Source: Arthrobotrys musiformis (taxonomy: Eukaryota > Ascomycota > Orbiliomycetes > Orbiliales > Orbiliaceae). From it: DNA of 64,000 nucleotides. Under the pieces are notes generated by a model, which searched no databases, had not been told where the DNA came from, and was given only the letters and a program-made list of their open reading frames with translations. The stretch lies in the NCBI GenBank assembly GCA_036971715.1, contig JAVHJL010000001.1:3286001-3350000 (forward strand). The letters are read 5' to 3'. Position 1 is the first letter of the stretch. Every line of letters begins with the position of its first letter. Below are positions 1-11,559 of the stretch, piece by piece. A program made the translations under genes and the position numbers.

Positions 1-3000
1 ACATTTGCCTCTTGATATTCGATGAATGCCACCACACGAAGAAGCAGCATGCGTACGCAAGGTACTTGATTTTCTATCCACCTCCTCCATAGTTAATTGA
101 AGGAATAACTATTTCTAACTACATGTTAGAATCATGAGGGATTTCTATGAAGCGGAAAGGGAAGAAACCCGACCTCGTATATTCGGGATGACGGCCTCGC
201 CAGTAGACGCCCGTGTTGACCCAGTTAAGGCCGCACAGTCAGTCAATTAACCCTATCTCTGCTAACGTCATGCTGAACTAACATGTTGCCGAATAGACAA
301 CTTGAGCGTCTCATGCATAGCCGTATCTGTACTACAAGTGACCCAGCATACATGAGGAAATTCCTACCTAGACCTGAAGAGATGACGCTTGAATACCAGA
401 GCTCGCCAAACCCGGAACCGACAGCTCTCAACTTGAAGCTAGCGGCTTACCGAAACACCAAATGCCTTTCTAGTATATTCGGCTTTATCGATAACGTTGC
501 AAGCCGTGACTTAGGCCCCTGGTGCTCAGACTTTATTTGGCAAATCACATTGACTGAGCTAGAGTCAGCCCGGCAAGAACGTCGAGCTGGAACGAACTCT
601 TCTTCCAATCAACGAGAAGGCAGCGCGTTTAATTTAGAGGATGTCGATAGAGAAATTCAGTTGATCAAGGAGGCTAGGGCTATCGTAGAGACGCATAAGT
701 TCGAGGAGCCGAGTTTAGGAGCAGCGTCTTTTAGTCCAAAACTCTTCATCCTACTCCGCTTCTTGGTACACGCGTTTACCCAGCACCCCGAATACAAATG
801 CATCATCTTCGTCACCCGGCGACACACAGCTCAGTGCATCCAAGCCCTTTTAGGGAGAGTGTTCGAACAACATAACAAAAGTAGCAGCATCAGGTTGGGG
901 ATCTTGGTAGGGAGCAGTGGCCAGCATGGAACGGACAGCATGACCTTCCGAGCCCAGACTCTAGCCCTGCACCGTTTCAAAAAAGGCATCACCAACTGTC
1001 TGATCGCAACGGCGGTAGCTGAGGAAGGTCTAGACGTCCCGGACTGCAACTTAGTGATCCGGTTTGATCTCTACGATACTATGATCAAATACGTCCAGTC
1101 TCGTGGCAGAGCTCGACATGCTACCTCGACCTACATCCACATGGTTGAACAGGGCAATCAGACCCACAAGAGGATCGTACACGACGGCCAAGAAGCCGAG
1201 AAGATTATGAAAAACTTCTGCAGCAAACTACCGGAAGATAGATTGTTAGACAAACAGGCTCCGACTGAGATTTTGGGACGTGATCCTTCTGATGATATGG
1301 CCTATATCGTCCCGGAGACTGGGGCAAAGCTGACGTTAAACTCGAGCATGCAAATTCTGAACCAGTTTGCAGACCACCTAGTAAGCGGTTCCGAATCGAA
1401 GTTCATGATTTTATATGCAGCAGTTAACTAATAACGGGCTTAGGGCACTGAAGAAGGGATGGGAGGTGAGCATGTCATGTACGTGGTTCAACCTCAACCC
1501 GGCCATGGTTTCAAATGTGAAGTCAAGATGCCCGAAACGTCGCCTATCAGATCCGTCGAAGGTGATACAGCCCGATCCAAGGGTGCAGCAAAACGACATG
1601 CTGCCTTCGAGGCCTGCAAAAGGCTCCACGAGGGAGGGTACTTGGATGAACATCTCATGCCAATCTACCAAAAGAAGCTTCGTCCCATGATGGCGAATGC
1701 TCAGCTCGCAGTTGACTCCCACAAAACCAGCTCCTATCCATCCCAGATCAAGCCGTCGTTCTGGGACCGCAAAGAACCACCAGTGCCAACAAGGCTTTGG
1801 GCCACTTGCCTCACTCTACGACACCCAAATCAGCTCGAGAAACCAAGTCAGGGAATATGCCTTGCAACTAGAGAGAAACCCCCTAAATTCCCGTCTTTTA
1901 CTCTTTATTTCGATCGTGGCGGTCAATCACTTGTTGATTGTGTCACAATGGATGAACCTATTATATGTGATGGGGACAAGGTTGAGCAGTTCAACCAGTT
2001 TACGTCTCGATTCTTTATTGATATTTTCAATAAAGAATTCGATATTCAGACGGAAACACTCCCTTACTGGGTTCTCCCCATCAAGCTCAATAAAACCGTC
2101 ACATCCGCCTCTTCCATTGACGATATGATCGACTGGGAGCTCGTAATGAATGTGTTCAACAAACCTGAAGAGGTTTTCGACCTTGCGACTACGCCCCCAG
2201 AGTTCTACTTTGGGAAGTTTGTGATTGATAGTCGACAAGGCTCTCGCAGATTCTATATTCTCGATCATGAACCGAAATACCATCCCTACGATCCGATTCC
2301 CGAGGGTGCATCGAATGCCCCCCACACTTTCAGCATTATCGATTACAGTTACTCGGCAGGAAAGAAAGGATGGCAAAGATGGGTTGGAGAGCTTCCCCCA
2401 AATCAACCGGTTCTGATCGCAGATCGTGTCTTGCATCGTCTTAATTTCCTCGAAAGGCCAACAGAGCGAGAAAAAACACAGAACACTTTGGCTTATATCG
2501 TCCCCTCGCCATTCAGGGTGTCCCCAGTAAGTATTCAGCTAACAAAGTCGGTATACGAGACCCTAACTTATAAAATAAAATCGTTTAGTTGCCAGCTAAA
2601 TTCTGTACAATGGGCCTTCTATTCCCGGCAATCATCACAAGAATCGACGCATACCTTCAAGCTTATGATGTCTGCAATTTGATGAATGTTCAACTGGACC
2701 TTGAGCTTGCTCTAGAAGCAATTACCAAGGATTCAGATAACACGCAAGAGCACGACGAAGAGCAGCAGAACAAGCGTCGGGGCATGGTCAACAATTACGA
2801 ACGACTCGAATTTCTCGGGGGTCAGTTTGAAAATATCTATTTATTCTAGAGCCCTTCTGCTAACTTTCCTCGTGCTGCAGATTGTTTCTTGAAACTCGGA
2901 ACAACGATCGCCCTGTTTTCTACCAACCCCGATCAGGACGAATTCGCTTACCACGTCGAAAGAATGGTGCTCGTCTGCAACAGGAGCCTTTACCTTCGTG

Positions 3001-4393
3001 CGATAGAGCTCGAATTGTTCAAGTACATCCAAACCGAAGGGTTTTCCAGGTTAGTTTTTCTTACCAGGGAACTGTGGTACATCGAGAGCCGGGGCTGATA
3101 ACTATAACTAGACGTCTATGGTACCCGATGATAACACTCATCAAGGGAAAGGCAGTGGGGAAAACCGAATCGCAAAGGAATCACAAATTGAGCGACAAGT
3201 CCGTGGCTGACGTCTGCGAAGCGTTAATCGGAGCATCGCTGTGCGGTGGTGGCCTTGATATGGCTGCACGCATGGTCACCACTCTCGTCAACAAACCTAT
3301 TCACCGTATTAACAGCTTCAAGGAGTACTATTCTCTTTACAATCTTCCCGACTATCAAATCGGTCCTGTCAATGCATCTCAGCAAGAGCTTGCTGATAAA
3401 ATTGAAAAAGACATGGGTTATAAATTCAACTATCCCAGACTCCTCCGTTCTGCGTTCACACACCCTTCTTTCCCAACCTTGTGGGAAAAGATTCCTTGCT
3501 ATGAAAGACTGGAGTTTTTAGGAGATGCCCTTATTGATATGGCTTGCGTCGAAGACCTTTGGGAGAGGTTCCCTAGTAAAGATCCCCAATGGTTGACGGA
3601 ACACAAGGTAACGAACCTCTCCTCCTAAGATGGATTAACTTCCGGTTTCTAACAAACAAACCAATCTTAGATGAGTATGATCAACAACCGTTTCCAAGGA
3701 GCTTTGTCTGTCAAACTCAAGTTCCACACTCATCTTCGCGCAATGGGTGTCCATATCAACTCTGCCGTTCAGGAATATGTGCAGCTCATCGAAGAGGCTC
3801 GAATCACCTCCAACGATTCAGTTGATTACTGGATTGATGTCAAACAGCCGCCAAAGGTATGTGATGATAATCCCCGTTCTCCCGGCTAGTATGAAATAAA
3901 GCTAAATTTGAATGTGAAAAAGGTCCTCCCCGATATTTTGGAGGCCTACGTTGGGGCCATCTTTGTCGATTCAGGCTTCAACTACGAGGTGGTCACTAAA
4001 TTTTTCCGGGACCACGTGCGCCCATTCTTCGTTGATATGTCCATCTTCGATACCTACGCCGGCAACCACCCAGTCACTCAATTAACCACCCGCATGACAG
4101 ACCTCGGCTGCACTGACTTCCGTATCTTCTCGAAGGAGTACAAGGACCGTGACAAGAGCTACGTTTTGAGCGTTGTCATATTCCACGATACAATTCTGGC
4201 GGAAGGTAAAGCTTCATCCAAAAAGAACTCACGAACCAATGCGGCCAAACATAGTTTGGATAAACTGGCCTCCATGACGGGTGATGAGTTCCGGAAGAAG
4301 TGCACCTGCGCCGAGATACGGAAGGCCGAGGCGGAAGAAAGGGAGGAAGAGAGAGCTCGAAGAGTCACTGAAAAGGAGAATTTGAAGCTTTAG
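1..4393 (+). CDS. dcl1: Dicer-like protein, Dcl1 type (5' truncated by window edge)
   Basis: RNA-interference endoribonuclease that cuts long dsRNA into small RNAs. Visible exons: 1-61, 130-237, 297-1380, 1444-2526, 2589-2820, 2881-3049, 3112-3607, 3671-3856, 3923-4393; all eight junctions keep one frame. Order of domains: end of the DExD/H helicase with DECH box (codons near 22-35), helicase C-terminal domain ending in a Q-x-x-GRARH motif (near 1090-1120), Dicer dimerisation domain (about 1555-1670), a long linker, RNase IIIa (NYERLEFLGD, split by the intron at 2821), RNase IIIb (YERLEFLGDALID, near 3500) and a divergent C-terminal dsRNA-binding stretch (about 4060-4280). The VPETGAKLTLNSS segment after the helicase is typical of Dcl1 rather than Dcl2. 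I see no clear PAZ domain, as is usual in fungal Dicers. The N-terminal helicase half lies outside the window. Converges on KEI1. Confidence 0.93.
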
Positions 4394-5979
4394 GGCTTTG
4401 TAGAGGCTATTGGCTTCTAGATATCCCTTTCATTTGGCCCTTTTTGATGTCCCTCCGACCTTTTTTTTCGTCCCTTCCTTCCTTCCTTCCTTCCTCCCCC
4501 CCTCTCCCCCTCTCCCCCTCTCCCCCTCCCCTTTTCTTTTCTTGGTTAGTATGGTTTTTGTTCTTCCCCGCTTTCTTTCATTTATCGATGTTTCTTCGCC
4601 GCGGACCCCTTGATCGATCGAGGGAGGTCATCTACATTCTACTGTCGGGGGTAGGATATTAATGTCTCTGGCATTTTCATTCTGCCCTGGGCAGTATTGT
4701 GCAGCGTCCCCGTCTTTCGATTTAGCGAGCTTTGGGGCTGGAAATTCATCATAAATGTTCTCACACTATCCCTGGGTACGAGACTACATTATCACTATTC
4801 TCGTTTTTTTTCTCTCTCTTACAGAATGCATATACATCGTTGGATTTGGTGGGGGTTAGATCACGTCGGTGGATGCCGATTACGTTACTAGAACTGGAGC
4901 TGAGGATGGCATGCGACACCGACGTTTAGCCTGTCGGTTTTGTCCCGTTGTCGTCGTTTAGGCTCCTTCTCATGGTTCATTTTCGTTATTGCGGCTTTTC
5001 GAAGTTTTTTGTTTTTTATTTTCACGAATGGTGCGGATTATTAGTATTACTTAAAAACCCGAATAAATTAGATACCTTAGAAGGGTGGAAATTGAATATA
5101 TCTTCGTCGATATTATGTTTGCGGATGACTTTATAGTCATCGATAAACATGTGGGTTGTTGGTATTTAATATTTAAAGATTGATCGTATATCTAGTGTAT
5201 GCCCGATAACAGCGGTATATTCCGAGGAATCTTAGTCACATCACCTAAAATAGACGTCTACGATAAGGTAAACCCGCTGGTCAAATTGTAACCCCCGAGA
5301 TTCAAGACGGCCTGCTCCATCCCAACTTCCATCTGGGAAAAAAGAAAAGAAAGAGAAGAAAAAAAAAGAGAGAGAGAGGAGGAAATATTATTGATTACGG
5401 CCGTAGAAAGATCCTCATACCAGGTATAAACAATATAAAAAAAAGCGAATGTATACTCCTACAAAACTCCCCTTCAACCTATTTACCCAACCAACAGGAA
5501 TAGGAAAAAATATATATAAATTGTTTATTTTCCGCTTGACAAAAAATAAAATCGCCAGAACATAAAAAGGGATGGGTCGCCATTCCAATCTACCAATTAA
5601 TCCAACGAAGCAAATGACTAATAATAAAAAAAATAAGTCGCTTCAATTAAGGCTGGTTTCTGTAACGAGCAATTGAAAAGAAAAAAAAGAAAAAAGCGAG
5701 AGTGAGACTCCAATTCCCTATACCCCCTCCCTCCTTGCCACTCAAAAGACACCGGAATGAAACAAAAACCCCCGCAAAAATGCATTGTTTCTTGCTGTCG
5801 TTGTTGTTGTTATTAAAGTAGTGGTTTTTAAAAAATAAAAATATTAAAAAAAGGCCAAGGCCCTTATTCCGAAGTGATGTTTCACACCAATCGAAATTTT
5901 TTTTTTTGCGGAGTGGTTCCCAGAGACATTATCATGCCAAAAAAAGAGCGAGTTCCTCCCAGTGTACGTCCAAACAATT
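4394..5979. other. Convergent intergenic region (Dicer / KEI1)
   Basis: About 1.6 kb between two convergent stop codons. It presumably holds both 3' UTRs. It contains the pyrimidine tract listed separately, a purine-rich stretch at 5337-5385, and AT-rich DNA from 5400 to 5870. I see no coding signal. Confidence 0.6.
4471..4540. repeat. Pyrimidine tract (TTCC)n then (CCCCTCT)n
   Basis: Seventy bases of almost pure pyrimidine on the + strand, starting 78 bp after the Dicer stop codon. Tandem TTCC units are followed by four CCCCCTCT-like units. It most likely lies in the Dicer 3' UTR. Such tracts can adopt non-B structure, but here it may be simple microsatellite growth. Confidence 0.8.
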
Positions 5980-7054
5980 TTAGACGGCAATGGTATCGCT
6001 CTTCTTCCTGTTCTGGTCGAGGCTCTTCCTGAACTTCCGGGTGTGAACTGGTTGGGATTGGGATTGTCTCGTCGACCATCCGATTGGTCCTTCCCAATAT
6101 CTCCTGTTGATATTGATCAAAGTCCTTCCGATGGTTCCCTGAATACCTTCGCCATTCCTGCCGGTAAAGGGTGGGTTCGATGGGGTGGCGGAGTCTCGGA
6201 CAACCTTTCGGGCGTACGCGAGGACGACGAGGCAGAAGTAAGCGCGAACGACCCACAATCCGGCAATGATGGCCATACTAGTCATAGACTCCGGTTGGTT
6301 CATACCGCTGGCGAAGGCATCGAATGCATTGGCGTTGTAAACCGTTTCGACATACGAGGGTGCAGCAGCAGCCTCGGTTCCATCGGCTCCTCCGGCAAGG
6401 TTGAATGGGCCACCGGAAAGACCGGAGATATCCTCGATCATCTTTCCCGAATCACCAACCCCTGGAGCTGTATTTGCCTCGGTGAAGGCGGACCTCCGAG
6501 GTTCCGAGACGACCATGAACCATGTGAGAGCGAAGATGGTGGTGTAGATAGCATTGATGATGGAGTCGATTAGGTACCAGTAGCCAAAGGTGATGTTCGG
6601 GAATGGGGTTTGTTTCCGGATATGAGGTTGGACCCATGCGATGAAGAATACAGCAAGGGCAGAGTAAATGTACATAGATATCTGGAGTGCAGATATCTCA
6701 GCGCCTAGAAAAAAAGGAAAGAAGCGAAAGGTCAGGGTTCCGTTGGTAAGAGAGCGAATGTGGACGTCATGTGTCAGTTTGACAAGGGGTGTGTATTACC
6801 TGTGAAAATGGCTAATAAGCCATAAAAGCCAGATGCTTTATTGAACAGCGAACATAGTAGGATAAGTTCGGCGCCGACCTTGAGATCCAAGAAGCCGAGG
6901 AAATGCTGTGGTCGCAAACGACAGTTCCAGCCGTTAGCCACCTGTACTATCGCAAAAAACCACATCGCAAGAAATCCGCGCTTGGAAACGGGAGGAGTAG
7001 TGATCGGGAGTATACCTTCGGTCGCGGCAGTAATATCCGGGATAGAGAGAACAT
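5980..7054 (-). CDS. KEI1: Inositol phosphorylceramide synthase regulatory subunit Kei1
   Basis: Golgi membrane subunit required for IPC synthase (Aur1) activity and location in sphingolipid synthesis. Exons on the minus strand: 7054-7016, 6905-6800, 6704-5980; 289 residues. The 13-codon first exon (MFSLSRILLPRPK) joins in frame to HFLGFLDLKVGAELI, reproducing the known family start; an unspliced reading would lose it. Four hydrophobic segments follow, with the family landmarks VQPHIRKQTPFP and a C-terminal VVRAYFCLVVLAYARKV helix, then a polar tail. The luminal or cytosolic loop between helices 3 and 4 is Ala/Gly-rich and variable, as in other ascomycetes. Its 3' end faces Dicer; upstream lies LAMTOR5 on the same strand, 1.95 kb away. 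Assignment rests on remembered family sequence, not a search. Confidence 0.88.
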
Positions 7055-9005
7055 GGCGAATCGTAGAGTCAAAATGGTCGTTTAGCTTTCGATGTTGATG
7101 ACGAAAGAGGGTTTTTTTATTACTTTGTCGGAGGACTGGAAAGAGGAGAGGGAGAGAACTGGTTCGGCTAAAAATAGCAGACTGAAGGATGATTGTGGAG
7201 AAATAAACAAGCACTCTCTCTGCTTATCAAACTGAGTCTGTCTGAGATCGATCTTCGTATATTTCGTAATCCGGGAAAAATGCGAAATTCGGCGAAGAAG
7301 AACCAGTTGGTTGACGATGTTTTTGCGATTATCCCGAACAAAGAGTTGTAAAGTTGGGATGCAGGAGGCCGAGAAGGGGAGGAAGAGGAAAGACGGCGCT
7401 TAGGAAGGGTATATAGCGAGTCGGAATCTGCCGGGAACGATATAAAATGAATATATCGAGGGCGAAGATGGCGGGATAGTTGAAGGTGGTGATGGTGGTG
7501 ATGATGGTAAGGATGAGGTTGAGGATGAGGTTGAGGTTGAGGATGAGGAGACGATGGAAGAAGGGAAGAAAGAGGGAAAGAGAGAGAGACGGAGGCAGGA
7601 CTGGGTTGTCAGACCGGTCTGTTGTTTGTGAAGTTTTCCCTGTCTGAATTTGGCTGTCCCAAGCCCGAAAACCCCAGCCAAACCGCTAAACGAGCCAGTG
7701 GATGCCGCTTGCTTCCGGCCCCTGGACGGTTTTATAATACAATAGAATAGATGTACGAGCTACGCATGGAAGCCCGGAAGAAAGGGGTCCCGGTAGGTAA
7801 GTAAGCTAAGGTAATATAAAGTATACAGAGCACGGGAGCGTGACGTCGTACAATCCTCAATTCACCACTCTCACAAACCGGCATTCCGGGACTCAGCCTT
7901 ATACAATATACCATACCACCTCCCAAACAGAGCAGGTACTTCCAAAATGTACTTCCCTCACAAACCATGTACGGGGTGTATGTATGTACTTAAGTATGTA
8001 TGTATGTACAACCGTTATATCTAACGTATAACGTTACCGCTGCTGTGGCGCGGAGCGGGCGGGTGTACACTTCCATACGATGCATATACACCGAACATGC
8101 ATACGCCGTCGCGCCTCCCAGCCCCATACAGACATAAAACCTCCATGTAACATACCTTCCTTCCTTTTTGCAGTATCCATGTATGCATGTATGCATGTGT
8201 GTACGTATACACCACCGGTCCGATTAATTTTCTTCGTATTAAACAGGAGTGAATCAGTCAATGGCCAGCAGAGAACCGCCCTCAGAAATAACGAAAACAT
8301 GTGTAAGTAAGGAAGGCAGGCCAGTTGAGCACAGCATTAGCGGCAGTGGCTAAAAAAAAAAAAAAAGAGCAATAGTAACAACAGCAAATAACAACAATAG
8401 GAAAGAGCAAGAGTCTATAGCTAAGTAAATCTGAAAGAAAACCAGTCAAGAGATATATATAAAAAACCAAATATCAGCAGACACCGCCCCAGGAAAGACA
8501 GCATTTTTGTGTGCGAGGAAACCGCCATGGTCATCGCCATAATGGCCTCCAGTGAATTGATTAAAAGCAAAGGGAAGAAAAATCGCAAGTATAAAAAAGA
8601 ACAGCCGTCTATATTTTAGATGAGTTTTTCCACCCCGAACCCCCCTTTTAAGCCCGAAGAAATAGAAAAGAAAAAAAACGAAACCAATCAGAGAAAGCGG
8701 GGAGATTTTTCATGAGCCCATATTTTTTGAATGATATAAAAAGAAGAGAGAGGGAGAAATAGAGAGCTGGGTAGATAGAGAAGTAGAGAGAGAGAACCGG
8801 ATAATGAACGAGGGATGATTAGGCAAGTTGTCGTGTGATCCGAGTAGTCATTAGAAAGAGCTATAGAAGGAAAGAAGGAAAAATAACGAAAAGAGTAGAA
8901 TGATAGAGAGAGGGAGATGATGAGGACCCGATACCCAGTCAGACGGGAAGGCAGGAAGCAAATAATTATGTATGTATGGTCGCACAGACGGGAGCTCGAG
9001 AGCTC
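7055..9005. other. Intergenic: KEI1 upstream region and LAMTOR5 3' region
   Basis: Holds a GAT/GAG-rich imperfect microsatellite (7470-7560), TATG-type repeats (7978-8012 and 8176-8210), and purine-rich AGAGA DNA (8735-8930). ORFs here are short and have no protein-like composition. I see no gene. Confidence 0.6.
7470..7560. repeat. Imperfect GGTGAT / GAGGTTGAGGAT microsatellite
   Basis: Tandem GGTGAT-like units run into GAGGTTGAGGAT-like units. It lies about 0.4-0.5 kb upstream of the KEI1 start codon. Low-complexity DNA; no function can be read from the sequence. Confidence 0.75.
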
Positions 9006-10031
9006 TTAGATGGACGCAAAGCTTGTGGCTGCACTGCTCCCGGTATCATCTGGTGCAGACTTGTCCTTGTAAATCGCGACAATAATGCCGTTGTTTCCTT
9101 TCCTCAGCAGTACTTTCCTATAATGTCGGGTCAAAGGATTAGTCCGCTATATATGTCCGTGCTGAAAATCCAAAACGGCAATCAAAGCTCCGATAGCTCT
9201 GCTTCGAAAGAGAGGAGAGCAGAGAAAGAGGGAGAGGAAAAAAAAAACCCTCATCGAAAATTATTCTTTCCCCTTCTCGTGCGTGAGACAATTGGAACTG
9301 GGACATCCATTACGTACGAGTCTTTGTGCAGGACGGCACCAATACTGTCCTTTTTTAATGCCGACCTCGCGGCAATGGTAAGGTATGTGGCATCAGCTTC
9401 TGTAGCTTTTCCTCGAGCTATTCATTTCCCCCCCCCCAAAAAAAAATGAAGAAAATAAAAGATTAGCAAACAGAGGTTTTTGTAAATGAAGCTGTGGTGA
9501 TTCGAGGGGTGGTACTTACAGCCAAGACACAGCCCGGACGTCGAATCTATGATCAGGGCCCCGATGACATGCGGCGATGTCATCCTATTGGCCATTTAAT
9601 TCACAGTCAGCCAGATCACACACACCCACAGACTGCTTTTTTCCTCTTTCCGCTTCCCTGCTACCCCAGAATATGTGGGAATGCGAAAAAGTAAATTTTT
9701 TTTTTCTTGTTTGTGCAGAGGGGAAAAAAAAAAGAATGCAAAATCTAGACTCGACGAAGACACCCCCCAATATCGCACATCGTTCAGCTTGCCAAACTCG
9801 CGTATCGGGGAGGCGAATATCATTATGATATGATCGATGCAGCATATAGCCCCCAGACTTTCCCCATTCTTTAACGTCCTCTCCCGTAGAATATTATAAT
9901 AGAAGCCAAGAAAATAAATAGAAAAGAAGCGTGTAATAATCCGGGGAAAAGCAGATCGAAGCGAAGGAGGCAAAGGGAAAGAGGCTTGCTTACATCGCAT
10001 CCAAGGTTTTCGATATCCCAGCTGCATCCAT
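9006..10031 (-). CDS. Ragulator/EGO complex subunit, LAMTOR5 (HBXIP)-like
   Basis: Predicted roadblock-fold subunit of the vacuolar/lysosomal scaffold that anchors Rag GTPases and feeds amino-acid signals to TORC1. Found only by splicing: exons on the minus strand 10031-9994, 9584-9520, 9417-9318, 9117-9006, summing to 315 nt (104 residues). Introns of 409, 102 and 200 nt have GTAAGC, GTAAGT and GTACGT donors. The protein starts MDAAGISKTLDAMM and continues SPHVIGALIIDSTSGLCLGS, which parallels the start of human HBXIP (helix ending in LDDTMKNPSIVGVL, then GLNLGCRG). The last strand, KVLLRKGNNGIIVAIYK, parallels its NIMIQKHDGITVAVHK. A 15-residue Ser/Thr/Ala tail follows. No exon exceeds 40 codons, so ordinary ORF calling misses it. 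Paralogy to Ego2 is possible. Confidence 0.82.
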
Positions 10032-10689
10032 TTTGCAGTTTCTTTTTGTTTTTCTCGATTCCCTAGTGTTCCTTGAGCCGCGTACCGTAACGTGTAGGGA
10101 AGCTTCCCTCTGCCTGTCTCTGTATTTGCGTGGTCGTGCGTGCAGCGTTGATCGTCGGACTTGCCAGGTTGAGCAGATGATCAGTTTATAGCTGCGAGGT
10201 CCCGTTGACTTGGCTGAGCTATACAGGTCAGATATCGACGCTTGAAATTGGAATAAAAAGCGAACCAAGTCGGTTTCAAAAGTAATAAATAGAAAAATAG
10301 GAAGAAGAGAGAAGAAAAAGAAGAAGAATTCTAGAAGCAGCAGACAATGATTCGATCGATATCCGCCAAAAGAGTCCGTTCCAAGAAAAAACGCCTTCTT
10401 CTTTTGGGTGTAATGTATAACGATGGAGAGAGCTCTAATATATCGAAAAGGGCAATAAAAATAGAATAATATAAAAAAAAAAATAGAAATAAAATAGAAC
10501 AAGAAAACTATCGATATCGAAGAAGATAAATATATAAAATCGAGAGATTCGAATCCGAATTCGAATTCAAAAACAAGTGAACAGTAGAAGAATGATGTCG
10601 CGGCCGGGAGAAGGTTTAACTAGTTGGAGACGGATTTTCGCTATGATGCAGCAGAGCGTTGGTTTTTTCTTCTTTTCTTCTTTCTCTTG

Positions 10690-10706
10690 TTTTTTTTTTT
10701 CTTATT

Positions 10707-10737
<31 letters not shown>
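10690..10737. repeat. T11 - spacer - A27 homopolymer pair
   Basis: Eleven T residues, a 10-bp AT-rich spacer, then 27 A residues on the + strand. The two arms can fold back on each other. A poly-A remnant of a retroposed transcript is conceivable, but no upstream element body or target duplication is visible. Confidence 0.8.
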
Positions 10738-10740
<3 letters not shown>

Positions 10741-11534
10741 GAGAAGGAAGACTCCCCTGTCCTTTCCTTACTTCTTTCGATTCGGCTTTTCCCTCAGATT
10801 CGCTCCCTTTTGACCGTCGCCTGGAATAGGCTATGTTGGGATAGAGAGGAAGAGGAAGAGGAAGAGAGTGCGTGGAAGAAGGGTCGTTCTGGCACTTCGG
10901 GGATATCGAATCGAAACTTCGGAACACAGGAGAAAGAAAAGAAAGGAGTTTTCTTTTTTGTTCCCGCGCCTGTTCTTCCCGCTCTGGTTCTGGTTCTGGT
11001 TCTAGTTCTGGTGGTAGAATAGAAGAATCCTTTGCTTTGGAGCTTGAAGTTAATTAATCGAGCTCTCGTGCCTGTTGACCTGTTTCGCCTCAGCTATTTT
11101 GAGAAACTGGCCTGACCGAGCTTGGTATGGTGATATATATAAGTACTTTAAGCTGGTTAGCACTAATACCAGAGACTCGCTCCCAGCCAACCAGCACCGG
11201 GTTGTTTCAAAGGTCTAGATTTCCGGGGAGGAATTTGGACAAACCACCAAATTTAAAGGAACGAAATTCGAAAGGAAGAGAGAGGTCTAGAAAAAGATAT
11301 GCCTACCTACCTATGCGGTCAATCAAAAGGTCCAAGCCGAAGGTATTTAGTAGTATGAAGAGTAGAGCCAAGTGGTTCTAGAGAAATAGAAGAGTCGTCG
11401 GTGTCTTATAGATGCTACTGTACTGTACTGTGGATATAAGGTAAGGTATGATATAATAGGATATGCATGGCCGAAGGAAAAGGGAATCCAATCCAATCCA
11501 CGGCGTTCCTCTACTACCCTTTTAAGCTCATGAT

Positions 11535-11559
11535 AAAAAAAAAAAAAAAAAAAAAAAAA
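11535..11559. repeat. A25 homopolymer
   Basis: Uninterrupted run of 25 A residues on the + strand inside non-coding DNA. No flanking duplication seen. Confidence 0.85.

Noticed and set aside
8976..9449. 157-codon + strand ORF.
   Set aside because: It is antisense to exons 3 and 4 of the LAMTOR5-like gene and has no protein-like character of its own.
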